From contig JACKOX010000005.1 in assembly GCA_024233975.1 (NCBI GenBank), forward strand, positions 83,742-147,741: 64,000 bases of DNA, read 5' to 3'. Within the stretch, counting starts at the first letter, position 1. Every line of letters begins with the position of its first letter. Made by a program: the position numbers and the translations under genes. Below, piece by piece: positions 35,403-43,581 of this stretch. The stretch is from Rhodanobacteraceae bacterium. Lineage in GTDB: Bacteria > Pseudomonadota > Gammaproteobacteria > Xanthomonadales > Xanthomonadaceae. The notes under the pieces are model-generated. The model saw only the letters and a program-made list of their open reading frames with translations. It ran no database searches and was not told the origin of the DNA.

Positions 35403-37394
35403 ATGAGCTATTTCGTCACGGGCGCGACCGGGTTCATCGGTCGCCACTTGGTTGAGAAGCTGTTGGCGCGCACGGGCACCATCCATGTACTGGTGCGCAA
35501 GGGATCGCAGAAAAAGCTGGACGCGCTGGTCAAGGATCATGGCTGGGACGCCAGGCGGATCAAGGCGATCACCGGCGACCTGGCCAAGCCTGGCCTGGGC
35601 GTGACGCCCCAGCAGGCCAAGGCATTGAGCGGCAAGATCAAGCACGTCTTCCACCTGGCGGCCATCTACGAGATCGGCGCCGACCCGGGAAAACAGCGCG
35701 AGATCAACGTCGAGGGCACCCGCCACGCCGTGGAGTTCGCCGAGAAGATCAAGGCTGGCTGCTTCCACCACGTCAGCTCGATTGCCGCGGCAGGTCTTTA
35801 CCCCGGCGTGTTCCGCGAGGACATGTTCGACGAGGCGGAGGAGCTGGATCGCGATCCCTACCTGCGCACCAAGCACGACTCGGAAAAAGTGGTTCGCGAC
35901 GAGTGCAAGCGGCCGTTCCGCATTTACCGGCCATCCATGGTGCTGGGGCATTCCAAGACCGGTGAAATCGACAAGGTGGACGGTCCGTACTACCTGTTCA
36001 CCCTGATCAAGCGCATGCGCGAGTTGTTCCCGCAGTGGATGCCGACCATTGGCATCGAAGGTGGGCGGCTCAACATGGTGCCGGTCGACTACGTGGTCGA
36101 CGCCATGGACCATATCGCGCACAAGCGTGGTCTGGATGGTGGTTGTTTCCATCTGACCGATCCCGAGCCCCGTCGTTTCGGCGAGATGCTGAATATCTTC
36201 TGCCGTGCCGGCCACGCGCCGGAAATGACCATGCGCATTGATGCGCGCATGCTGGCCTTCGTGCCCGGCGCGGTGCGCATGGCGCTGGCCAACCTGCCGC
36301 CAGTGAAGCGCTTTACCCGCATGATCCTGCGCGACCTGCGCATTCCGCAGGAGGCGCTGGGTTTCATCACTTATCCGACACGTTTCGACTGCCGCGAGAC
36401 CGAGCGTGCCCTCAAGGGTTCGAAGGTCAAGCTGCCGCAGCTCGAGGACTATGCCTGGCGCCTGTGGGACTACTGGGAGCGCCACCTCGATCCGGACCTG
36501 TTCGTCGATCGCTCGCTGAAGAGCCGGGTCAAGGGCAAGGTGGTGATGATCACCGGCGGTTCGGCCGGCATTGGCCATGCGGCGGCGGTCAAGGTGGCGG
36601 CTGCGGGTGCCCACGTGATCATCGTGGCGCGCAAGGAAGAGGAACTGTTCGCGGCCCGCGACGAGATCATCGCCGCCGGCGGCAAGTGCTGGGCCTACAC
36701 GGCTGACCTGTCCGACATGGATTCCTGCGACAAGCTGGTGGAGGCGGTGCTTTCCGAACACGGTCACGTGGACATCCTGGTCAACAACGCCGGTCGCTCG
36801 ATCCGTCGCTCGGTCGAGCTCAGCTACGACCGCTTCCACGACTTCGAGCGCACCATGCAGTTGAACTATTTCGGTTCGCTGCGGCTGATCATGGGGCTGC
36901 TGCCGAAGATGACGGAGCGTCGCACCGGGCAGATCATCAATATCTCCTCGATCGGCGTGCTGGCGAATTCGCCGCGCTTCTCCGCCTACGTGGCGTCGAA
37001 GTCGGCGCTTGACGCCTTCTCCCGCTGCGCGCAGGCGGAGTTCTCGGGCAAGAACATCGCCTTCACCACCATCAACATGCCGCTGGTGCGTACGAAGATG
37101 ATCGCACCGACCAAGATGTACGACTCGGTGCCGACCTTGAGCCCCGAGGAGGCTGCCGATCTGATCGTGCAGGCCATCATCGAGCGGCCGTCACGCATCG
37201 CCACGCGCCTTGGCATTTTCGCCGGTGTGCTGAATGCACTGGCGCCGAAGGCCTACGAGGTGGTGATGAACACCGCTTTCGAGCTGTTCCCGGATTCCGC
37301 CGCTGCGCAGGGCAAGAAAGCCATGCGCGAAGAGCAGAAACCGTCCAGCGAACAGATCGCCTTTGCCGCGTTGATGCGGGGCGTTCACTGGTAG
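35403..37394 (+). CDS. Bifunctional fatty acyl-CoA reductase (two SDR domains)
   Basis: A 663-residue protein matching, by recall, the Marinobacter acyl-CoA/aldehyde reductase type (about 661 residues) that reduces acyl-CoA to fatty alcohol with NADPH. The N-terminal extended SDR has GATGFIG (7-13) and YLRTK as the catalytic Tyr-Lys. The C-terminal classical SDR begins near residue 375 with ITGGSAGIG and has NISSIG and YVASK. The tail AFAALMRGVHW also matches that family. GGAGGGG precedes the ATG. A divergent acyl-CoA-binding protein gene supports the assignment. A wax ester synthase is not in the window. Confidence 0.87.
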   Translation: MSYFVTGATGFIGRHLVEKLLARTGTIHVLVRKGSQKKLDALVKDHGWDARRIKAITGDLAKPGLGVTPQQAKALSGKIKHVFHLAAIYEIGADPGKQREINVEGTRHAVEFAEKIKAGCFHHVSSIAAAGLYPGVFREDMFDEAEELDRDPYLRTKHDSEKVVRDECKRPFRIYRPSMVLGHSKTGEIDKVDGPYYLFTLIKRMRELFPQWMPTIGIEGGRLNMVPVDYVVDAMDHIAHKRGLDGGCFHLTDPEPRRFGEMLNIFCRAGHAPEMTMRIDARMLAFVPGAVRMALANLPPVKRFTRMILRDLRIPQEALGFITYPTRFDCRETERALKGSKVKLPQLEDYAWRLWDYWERHLDPDLFVDRSLKSRVKGKVVMITGGSAGIGHAAAVKVAAAGAHVIIVARKEEELFAARDEIIAAGGKCWAYTADLSDMDSCDKLVEAVLSEHGHVDILVNNAGRSIRRSVELSYDRFHDFERTMQLNYFGSLRLIMGLLPKMTERRTGQIINISSIGVLANSPRFSAYVASKSALDAFSRCAQAEFSGKNIAFTTINMPLVRTKMIAPTKMYDSVPTLSPEEAADLIVQAIIERPSRIATRLGIFAGVLNALAPKAYEVVMNTAFELFPDSAAAQGKKAMREEQKPSSEQIAFAALMRGVHW

Positions 37395-37418
37395 CAGGTC
37401 ACACGGCTGGAGACAGGG

Positions 37419-37443
37419 AAAAGGCGACCAGTGGTCGCCTTTT
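37419..37443. terminator. Bidirectional intrinsic terminator
   Basis: A perfect 11-bp stem AAAAGGCGACC / GGTCGCCTTTT with loop AGT, followed by TTTCTTCTTT. It separates the convergent reductase and Mrr-like genes. Confidence 0.9.
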
Positions 37444-37461
37444 CTTCTTTCCGGGGCTTTA

Positions 37462-38562
37462 TCAGCGGCACTGCCGCCAGCGGACCCGCGCTTCGTCCTC
37501 GTTGCGCGGGTCGGCGTAGCTGATCTGCAGTCGGGTGTAGCGGAGTTCCTCGTACTGGGTCAGCTCGTCGCAGATGACCTGCACGATGGGTGCCAGCGGG
37601 TCCTCACTGGGCGCACCACTGGCCTCCGCCTGGCTGTCGGTCGGGGCGTCGGATTTGATGTCCGCCGGCAGTGGCAGCACCAGCACCATGGTCGAACGCG
37701 TGCTCCAGCTGGCTTCACGGACGCCGGTCAACGCCCGAACGGCGCTTTCCGCCAGGCCGCGCCGCTCTTCCGCCTGCGCTTCGGTCATGTTCGGGTCCGG
37801 CATGGCGGCGGGCACGCCGGTGCTGGTGACGTCGCTGGTTGCGGGAGCTGCCTGTGGTGCTGGCGGCGGCGCTGTTTCCGGGGCGGGACTGCTTGCTGGC
37901 GCGCGCATTGGCGGAGCCGTTACTTCGGTTGGTGACTGGTGAAGGGGTGCCTTCAGCAGGAAGCCGGCGACGCCGCCAATCACCGCGAACAGGCCGGCTG
38001 CGGCCAGCGCGGAGCGGCGCTTCTTCTGTAGCCGCGAAGCGGTTTCCTGATGGATGTGCTCGACGATGTCGAACGGCAGTCGTGGTTCCAGCTGCTGCCA
38101 GAGCTCCTTGCCTTCAAGTACTTCGATACCGCGCTTGCTGGCAGTGGCGCGTTGGGTCGGATCGGTCATGCCGGCATTGACCAGGATGGCGCCGGCCGCG
38201 CCCTGCATGTTGATCAGTTTGACCAGTTCCTGCTGCCCGGCATCGTTCAGGTGGTAGGCGCCGCCGTGCTTGCATTGCACGATGTAGCGCGCATTGCCAC
38301 GACGCATCATCAGGTCCACGCCGCCTTCGCCGGGCTGGCGGTCCTGTTCGTCGAGGCTCAAGCCGCGCTTTTCCAGCAGGGCGACGACGAAGCCGGCGAA
38401 CTTGCGCCACTTGAGTCCGCGCAACTGCTCCAGCGCGACGGCCAGCTCGATACGGGACTTGGAGAACATGCCGTTACGCAGGCCGACGGCGATCAGGGCG
38501 AGAATGGCGGCGGCAATGGCCGCGCCCAGCGGGAATATCCAGTCGGCGGATAGTGCTTGCAT
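37462..38562 (-). CDS. Membrane-anchored Mrr-type restriction-endonuclease-like protein
   Basis: A 366-residue protein. An N-terminal transmembrane helix (about 8-28) precedes a Mrr_cat-like PD-(D/E)XK domain (45-170): GLKWRKFAGFVVALLEKRG, GGVDLMMRRG (active-site Asp) and IVQCKHGG, where the Q-x-K pattern is typical of Mrr proteins. A second hydrophobic helix lies near 188-206, then a Pro/Ala-rich linker and a small C-terminal domain with three cysteines overall. No methyltransferase or other restriction gene is adjacent, so a classical restriction role is unlikely; the substrate is unknown. Confidence 0.78.
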   Translation of the reverse strand: MQALSADWIFPLGAAIAAAILALIAVGLRNGMFSKSRIELAVALEQLRGLKWRKFAGFVVALLEKRGLSLDEQDRQPGEGGVDLMMRRGNARYIVQCKHGGAYHLNDAGQQELVKLINMQGAAGAILVNAGMTDPTQRATASKRGIEVLEGKELWQQLEPRLPFDIVEHIHQETASRLQKKRRSALAAAGLFAVIGGVAGFLLKAPLHQSPTEVTAPPMRAPASSPAPETAPPPAPQAAPATSDVTSTGVPAAMPDPNMTEAQAEERRGLAESAVRALTGVREASWSTRSTMVLVLPLPADIKSDAPTDSQAEASGAPSEDPLAPIVQVICDELTQYEELRYTRLQISYADPRNEDEARVRWRQCR

Positions 38563-38651
38563 CGAATCACCGGAGGCAGGTTGTCGCCGCCGATGATAAG
38601 CCCTCCGGCGGGCAACGCCGAATCGGAATCCGGCATTGCCTGAAATAAGAA

Positions 38652-38713
38652 GCCCGCCAGCCGAAAAGCCGCAAGGGGAGGGAGCTTGCTGGCGATTCGT
38701 ACGGCTGGCGGGC
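38652..38713. repeat. 12-bp perfect inverted repeat in the gap below the phasin gene
   Basis: GCCCGCCAGCCG (38652-38663) and its exact complement (38702-38713) flank 38 bases, inside the 288-base gap between the phasin and Mrr-like genes. There is no T-tract. A second hairpin, GGGAATCG/CGATTCCC (38723-38747), adjoins it. They probably form the structured 3' end of the phasin transcript; a small RNA is possible. Nothing else is recognised in the gap. Confidence 0.5.
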
Positions 38714-38850
38714 GTCAGGGTCGGGAATCGTTTGGGGGCCGATTCCCTGAAGTGCCCTGATCGGTGCGGCGACGGCCTTGGGGAAGGGCTGCTGCCGGCG
38801 GCGCGATCAGGCCAATGGGTTCAGACCAAGCCACTCATGGCGTGTCTGGC

Positions 38851-39444
38851 TCAGGAGGCAGCAGTCGCCTTCTTGGCTGCGGCCTTCTTTGCCGTGGTCT
38901 TGCGGGCCGACTTCTTCGCAGTCGCCTTCTTGGCCGTCGACTTCTTGCTGGCGGCCTTCTTCGTTGCCGGCTTGCTGGCCGCCTTCTTGGTCGCCTTCTT
39001 CGCCGCCGGCTTCTCGCCATTGAGCTTGCGCACCGCGTCGGTAAGAACCTCGATGCGATCGGTCAGCGACTGGATTTCCTCGCGGCCGGGGACGCCCAGC
39101 TTGTTCAGGGCGCGCTGCACGCGGTCCTCGAACACCTTCTCCAGACGGTCCCAGGTGTCGGTGGCGCGCTCGCGGGCCTGGTCGACGCGGGTTTCAACGG
39201 CTTCACGGACGACGTCGACCTTGCCGGTCGCCATCTTGCGGGTCTTCTGCTCCAGCGTGGCGCCCTCGCGGACCAGCGCTTCGAACAGCTTGCTGCCTTC
39301 GGCCTGTGCGCGGTTGAACGCACCCATGCCGGCCTGCCAGATCTGCTGCGCGGAATCGACGATCGAGCGCGACACGTCTTCCAGCTTGGCCTGTGCGGTG
39401 GAAGCGGAGGACTTGCCCTTCGCCGTCTTCTTGAACTTCGCCAT
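38851..39444 (-). CDS. Phasin with histone-H1-like lysine-rich tail (PhaF-like)
   Basis: A 197-residue polyhydroxyalkanoate-granule protein. The phasin domain (about 20-140) contains SIVDSAQQIWQAGMGAFNRAQAEGSKLFEALVREG and an amphipathic helix up to the leucine-zipper-like segment REEIQSLTDRIEVLTDAVRKL. The tail (146-197) is almost only Ala, Lys, Thr and Ser in AAKK/TKKA repeats, like the DNA-binding tail of Pseudomonas PhaF, which links granules to the nucleoid. GGAGG lies just before the ATG. Open frames on the other strand across the tail are compositional shadows. Confidence 0.9.
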   Translation of the reverse strand: MAKFKKTAKGKSSASTAQAKLEDVSRSIVDSAQQIWQAGMGAFNRAQAEGSKLFEALVREGATLEQKTRKMATGKVDVVREAVETRVDQARERATDTWDRLEKVFEDRVQRALNKLGVPGREEIQSLTDRIEVLTDAVRKLNGEKPAAKKATKKAASKPATKKAASKKSTAKKATAKKSARKTTAKKAAAKKATAAS

Positions 39445-39566
39445 GTTTCCCTCCTCAGGATTGAATCGAATGCCGGGCAGATTGACCCGTCGGAGGGAAT
39501 GCTAGGGCGGTTCCCTAGACTATTCACACTAATGGAAGGGTCCGGATCGAACCCGTTACTTGGCGT

Positions 39567-40802
39567 TCAGCTGGTGGCGATGGCGCGCAGGTGCGCGTCG
39601 AGGTCGTCCAGGGCGCGGCGCAGGCGCGCGGTGCCGTCGGTGCTGCCACGCGGCGGTGGTTCCAGCGAGTCCATCATGCAGGGCTCGGGATGGTCCAGAA
39701 CCTGTTCGTCGAGGCGCAGGCCATGGCGGGCCAGCAAGGGCGCCAGCTGCTCGCGGCGCTGGCCGAGATCGGCCAGGGTAACGGCGTAGGCATGTTCACT
39801 GACGCGCTGCCGCGAGGAGTAGCTGAAGACATTGGTGAAGAACATCTCGGCGTCGTCGGCATTTGGCTCGACGACCAGCTGATCTGTGTCGGGATAGCGC
39901 TGGGCGTACTTGGCCAGCCCCACTTCGACGCGCGACTGCAGCATGGCGCGGACGGTCTGTGAGAGCACCGCAGGCAGGCCGCCGCGTGCCAGGCGCTCCG
40001 GCATCTCGCCGACGCGATCGCCCTTGGCGTCGAAGGGCACCAGTGGGTTGATGCCGATCAGCAGATCAATGCCCTGGTCCAGCGCCACCGAGGCATGCAT
40101 GGTGCGGCGCAGGGCGCCGTCGACGAAATGCCGGCCACGGATCTCGACCGGCGTGTACAGCCCGGGCAGGGCCGAGCTGGCCTGGATGGCCTGCGAGATC
40201 GGCACGTCGTCCCAGCCTTCGCTGCCGAAGCGCACCGTATCGCCGCTGTCCAGCTCGACGGCAACGACGAAGAGCTTGCGCCCCAGTTCGCGGAAATCAT
40301 TGCTGCGGCCGCGCTGCGAAAAGCTCTCGCGCAGGAATTCCTCAATGGCCTCGTTGTCGAACAGGCCAGTCGGCACCAGTTCGCCCAGACGTCCGACCAG
40401 CTCGCTGATGCGCACGTCGGACGGATGCTTGAACAGCTCCAGCCACCAGTTCAGCAGCACATGGGGCAGGCCGGCGGCGCGACGAACGTATTCGGCGAAG
40501 GCCGGGCGCAGGAAGGCTTCCGGGCGGAAGCGGACCTCTTCGGGGCGGTCGCCGGCCGCAAGGAACACGCGACACATGTCCGAGGCTGACATGCGGTTGG
40601 CCAGCCCGGCGGCAAGGAAGGCGCCGGAGCTGACGCCGACGTAGACATCGAGATCCGACAGGCGCAGGCCGACAATGGCGCGTTCCAGCGCGCGCAGCGC
40701 CCCGAGTTCGTACATGCCGCCAATCGGGCCGCCACCGGCGACCGCCAGACCGATACGGCAGGCGCTGCGCTGGTGGGAACGGGCAGGTTGGATCAGGAGC
40801 AT
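39567..40802 (-). CDS. Patatin-like phospholipase
   Basis: A 411-residue putative acyl hydrolase. The patatin oxyanion motif is GGGPIGGMYELGAL, the nucleophile is the serine of GVSSG, and the catalytic aspartate is in DGALRR. ATG at 40802 with upstream GGA-rich sequence is the likely start; the frame is open for 60 more bases. No signal peptide is seen, so it should be cytoplasmic. Its position between the phasin and PHA-system genes suggests work on granule lipid or polymer, but this is an inference. Confidence 0.87.
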   Translation of the reverse strand: MLLIQPARSHQRSACRIGLAVAGGGPIGGMYELGALRALERAIVGLRLSDLDVYVGVSSGAFLAAGLANRMSASDMCRVFLAAGDRPEEVRFRPEAFLRPAFAEYVRRAAGLPHVLLNWWLELFKHPSDVRISELVGRLGELVPTGLFDNEAIEEFLRESFSQRGRSNDFRELGRKLFVVAVELDSGDTVRFGSEGWDDVPISQAIQASSALPGLYTPVEIRGRHFVDGALRRTMHASVALDQGIDLLIGINPLVPFDAKGDRVGEMPERLARGGLPAVLSQTVRAMLQSRVEVGLAKYAQRYPDTDQLVVEPNADDAEMFFTNVFSYSSRQRVSEHAYAVTLADLGQRREQLAPLLARHGLRLDEQVLDHPEPCMMDSLEPPPRGSTDGTARLRRALDDLDAHLRAIATS

Positions 40803-40889
40803 GGACGGTCCGCGGGAAGAGGAGGGCGATTGTAGCGGTAGTCGCGGCCGCGGCAAGTACACAGGTCACGACCCGGCTATCATTCCCCC

Positions 40890-41669
40890 ATGCTGTTCGG
40901 AAAAAAACACGATACGGCCGGTTCCGCCGGCGAAACACCCGGCCGCCACTGGGTGGTGCATCGCATCGGGCGCCTTCTCGGCATGAACCACCGAGCCCGT
41001 GATCCGGAGATCGAGGCGCGCAACAACCTGCCGATCCTGTCCGGGCTGCAGCGCTGGCAGTCGCGGCGGCTAGCGCGGAGTTACGACGACCTGCTGCAGG
41101 CACCGGACAGCCAGGCGGCGACGCGTTTCTTCCTCAGTGATCTGTATGGTGACCACGACGTCAGCCTGCGCGACCGGGAAATGGAGCGGGTGATGCCGAT
41201 GATGCAACGCATCCTGCCGCCGGCCATGCTGATGATTGCCGCCGACGCCATCGAGCTGGCCGTGCTGAGCCACGCGCTGGACCTGCGTGTGGCGGAACAG
41301 CTTGCCTTGAAGGGGATCGACGAGGCGGGAATCGATGTCCGCAGCTATGCGGCGGCCTACCGGGCCGCGGGGCATCGGCGGCTGCGCCAGCGGCAGATCC
41401 GGCGCATCGAATCGGTCGGGTTGGCGCTGGGTGATGCAGTGAACCAGCCGTGGATTGCCCGGTTGCTCAAGCTCGCGCGTGGCCCGGCGCGTCTGGCGGG
41501 GCTGCACGAGCTGCACCGGTTCCTGGAGCGCGGATTCGACTCCTTCGGCCAACTGCACGACGTGCCGGCGTTCATGAGCCGCCTGTGCGGCAATGAACGC
41601 CTGGTGTCGGAGCAGCTGTTCGCCGGCCGTGCCGACCCGTTCGGTTTCGGCCGTGACGCGATCGTCTAG
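40890..41669 (+). CDS. Conserved hypothetical protein
   Basis: A 259-residue soluble, helix-rich protein that I cannot assign. It contains ATRFFLSDLYGDHDVSLRDREMERVMPMMQRILP, a segment I recall from unnamed proteins in other PHA-producing gammaproteobacteria. Arg- and Leu-rich amphipathic helices follow. It lies between patatin (divergent) and the PHA-system protein (convergent, 9-base gap). There is no Shine-Dalgarno sequence; TATCAT at 40878-40883 ends six bases before the ATG, so the message may be leaderless. Confidence 0.7.
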   Translation: MLFGKKHDTAGSAGETPGRHWVVHRIGRLLGMNHRARDPEIEARNNLPILSGLQRWQSRRLARSYDDLLQAPDSQAATRFFLSDLYGDHDVSLRDREMERVMPMMQRILPPAMLMIAADAIELAVLSHALDLRVAEQLALKGIDEAGIDVRSYAAAYRAAGHRRLRQRQIRRIESVGLALGDAVNQPWIARLLKLARGPARLAGLHELHRFLERGFDSFGQLHDVPAFMSRLCGNERLVSEQLFAGRADPFGFGRDAIV

Positions 41670-41678
41670 GCGGCTTGC

Positions 41679-41954
41679 CTAGCCGAGTTTTTCGTCGAGG
41701 TAGCGGTGGATTTCGGCCTCGATCGGGCCCTTCATCATGCTCAGCATGAAGCCGAGCTGCGCCACGACATGGACGACCTGGTCGCCGATACGGATTTCAC
41801 CCTCAACCCCGGGGCGCTCGAAGGCCATGATGTCGCCTTCCCAGGCATATTCGACGCCGAAGCGCTCCGCCATCTTCTCGGCCAGCCGTTCAACGGCGTC
41901 GCGGACCTCGTCGGCCCCACGCTGGTGGCTGCGTTCGATTTCGATGCTGGACAT
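41679..41954 (-). CDS. Polyhydroxyalkanoic acid system family protein
   Basis: A 91-residue protein of the PHA granule-region family (TIGR02610/PF09650-like by recall). Typical features are RSHQRGADEVRDAVERLAEKMAERFG and the beta-strand-rich end with GEIRIGDQVVHVVAQLGFML. Its biochemical role is not established. With the phasin and patatin it marks this stretch as a PHA-related neighbourhood, although no synthase, thiolase or reductase gene is in the window. Confidence 0.85.
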   Translation of the reverse strand: MSSIEIERSHQRGADEVRDAVERLAEKMAERFGVEYAWEGDIMAFERPGVEGEIRIGDQVVHVVAQLGFMLSMMKGPIEAEIHRYLDEKLG

Positions 41955-42091
41955 GCGGGCTTCCCGGATTCGAAGGCCGCTATTCTGCGGCCGTTGCCGC
42001 GGGGTTCCAAGCCCTGCCTGGATGGCCCAGGCGCGACGTTGCGGTGGCTTTCGCCTATGCTAGGCGACCATCACCGGATCTTACCCACTGG

Positions 42092-42976
42092 ATGCGACTG
42101 AGCTTTCCCCATGGCGAGCATGATGACGTCATCGTCGGCAACGGCGGTGTCCGCATCGGCAGCGCGCGAGACGCCGAAGTCAGTCTCGGGGGCGCCGGTC
42201 TGCAGCCGGAGCATGCGCGGATCGATATCAACCCGTCCCGCGGCATCATCCTCCGGGTGATGCCCGGCGCCCGGGAAGTCCATGTGAACGGGCGCCCGGT
42301 GACGCGACTGGCCTTCCTGCGGCTGGGCGACACCGTCAGTCTTGGCGCCACGCAGCTGCTGCTTCGTACCGAGCGTGATGCTTCGATCAATACCGATATT
42401 CCGGCTGATCCGCCGCCGTCTCCGTCGCCCATCCAGCGCGTGGCGGCCTCGCGCGTGGTGCTGCGAGGTGCCTGCGGGCAGTCCTTCGGACGTTGCTTCC
42501 CGCTGACCGAGCCGCTGGTGATCGGCAGTGGTCCCGATGCCGGGCTTCGACTGGACGAGCCCGCCCTGGAAGCGCAGCACTGCCAGCTCGAACACCACAA
42601 CGACTTCATCGCCCTGCGCGACCTCGGCTCGGAAGAGGGCTCGATGGTCAACGGCGTGCCGGTGCGCAATGCGCGGCTGCATCCCGGCGACCAGCTGGTG
42701 GTCGAACAGCAGCGATTCGTGATCGAGGCGCCGGGCCTGCCGCCGCGTGGCGCGGAATCCTATACCTCGCACCCCGGCGCGCAGGTTGGTACGACGCAGA
42801 CCATGCGTCCAATCACCGACGAAATGCTCGCGGATGCCCGCGCACAGCGGCAGGCCTCGCGCATGGAGCCGGGATCGGAGCGTGGGGGTGGCATGCTCTG
42901 GCTCATCGCTGCGGCCGTGCTGATCATGGCGGGGCTCTCGGCCCTGCTGCTCTATGCGCCGGGCTGGCTGGACTGA
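42092..42976 (+). CDS. Tandem FHA-domain protein with C-terminal membrane anchor
   Basis: A 294-residue protein. Two forkhead-associated phosphothreonine-binding domains occur at about 10-90 (GSARDAEVSLGG..LQPEHARI.., VNGRPV) and 125-205 (IGSGPDAGLRLDEPALEAQHCQLEHH, DLGSEEGSMVNGVPV). A single transmembrane helix (about 268-290) lies near the C-terminus, so the FHA domains face the cytoplasm. Partners such as a Ser/Thr kinase are not nearby. ATG at 42092 was preferred to a GTG at 42044. The last 25 bases overlap the convergent msrQ. Confidence 0.83.
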   Translation: MRLSFPHGEHDDVIVGNGGVRIGSARDAEVSLGGAGLQPEHARIDINPSRGIILRVMPGAREVHVNGRPVTRLAFLRLGDTVSLGATQLLLRTERDASINTDIPADPPPSPSPIQRVAASRVVLRGACGQSFGRCFPLTEPLVIGSGPDAGLRLDEPALEAQHCQLEHHNDFIALRDLGSEEGSMVNGVPVRNARLHPGDQLVVEQQRFVIEAPGLPPRGAESYTSHPGAQVGTTQTMRPITDEMLADARAQRQASRMEPGSERGGGMLWLIAAAVLIMAGLSALLLYAPGWLD

Positions 42977-43581
42977 ACTCGCGTCCTCGCGGTTCGTGAT
43001 CTCGATGGCGCCTTGCGGCGCGGCCAGCGCAGCAGGAAAAGCACTGCCAGAATCGCCGCGTAGACCAGCGGTTCGCGCACGTCGGCCTTGACCAGCCACC
43101 AGAAGTGCAGCACGGCCAGCACGCCGATCAGGTAGACCAGTTTGTGCAATTGCCCCCAGCGGCGCCCGAGGCGGCGCATCATCCCGCGGGTTGAAGTCAC
43201 CACCAGCGGTAGCAGCAGCAGCCAGGCAAGGAAACCGACGGTGATGAAGGGTCGCTTGACGATGTCCTCGACGATCTGCGCCCAGTAGCCGCCGAGGTCC
43301 AGCACCACATACGTCGCCAGATGCAGCGTGGCGTAGAAAAATGCCCAAAGGCCGAGCATGCGCCGGAAGCGGATCGGCTCGGCACGTCCGCTGAGGCGCC
43401 GTAGTGGTGTCATGGCCAGGCTCAGCAGCAGGAAGCGCAGCGCCCAGTCGCCCGTGAAATGCGTGATCTCGGCGACCGGATCGGCGCCGAACAGGTCGTT
43501 GGCGATTCTCCAGCCCAGCCACAGGGCGGGCGCGGCGGCGGCAAGGTGCGCCACCGCCTTGGCGATCTGGACGACCCGCAT
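42952..43581 (-). CDS. msrQ: MsrQ, heme-binding membrane subunit for MsrP
   Basis: A 209-residue inner-membrane cytochrome-b-like protein (YedZ family) with six helices. It passes electrons from the respiratory chain to MsrP. Conserved histidines occur in YATLHLATY and WGQLHKLVYLIGVLAVLHF, the expected heme ligands; LRFLLLSLAMTPLRRLSGR is a family landmark. Its ATG overlaps the msrP stop (TGATG), so the two are translationally coupled. Confidence 0.93.
   Translation of the reverse strand: MRVVQIAKAVAHLAAAAPALWLGWRIANDLFGADPVAEITHFTGDWALRFLLLSLAMTPLRRLSGRAEPIRFRRMLGLWAFFYATLHLATYVVLDLGGYWAQIVEDIVKRPFITVGFLAWLLLLPLVVTSTRGMMRRLGRRWGQLHKLVYLIGVLAVLHFWWLVKADVREPLVYAAILAVLFLLRWPRRKAPSRSRTARTRVQSSQPGA

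Noticed and set aside
35403..37394. Acyl reductase read as two genes fused by sequencing error
   Set aside because: The two-SDR architecture and total length match the known bifunctional family, including the conserved C-terminal tail.
38764..39789. Plus-strand open frames rich in Leu, Arg and Phe across the phasin tail
   Set aside because: They are mirror images of the Ala-Lys repeats of the phasin and disappear as genes once the phasin is recognised.
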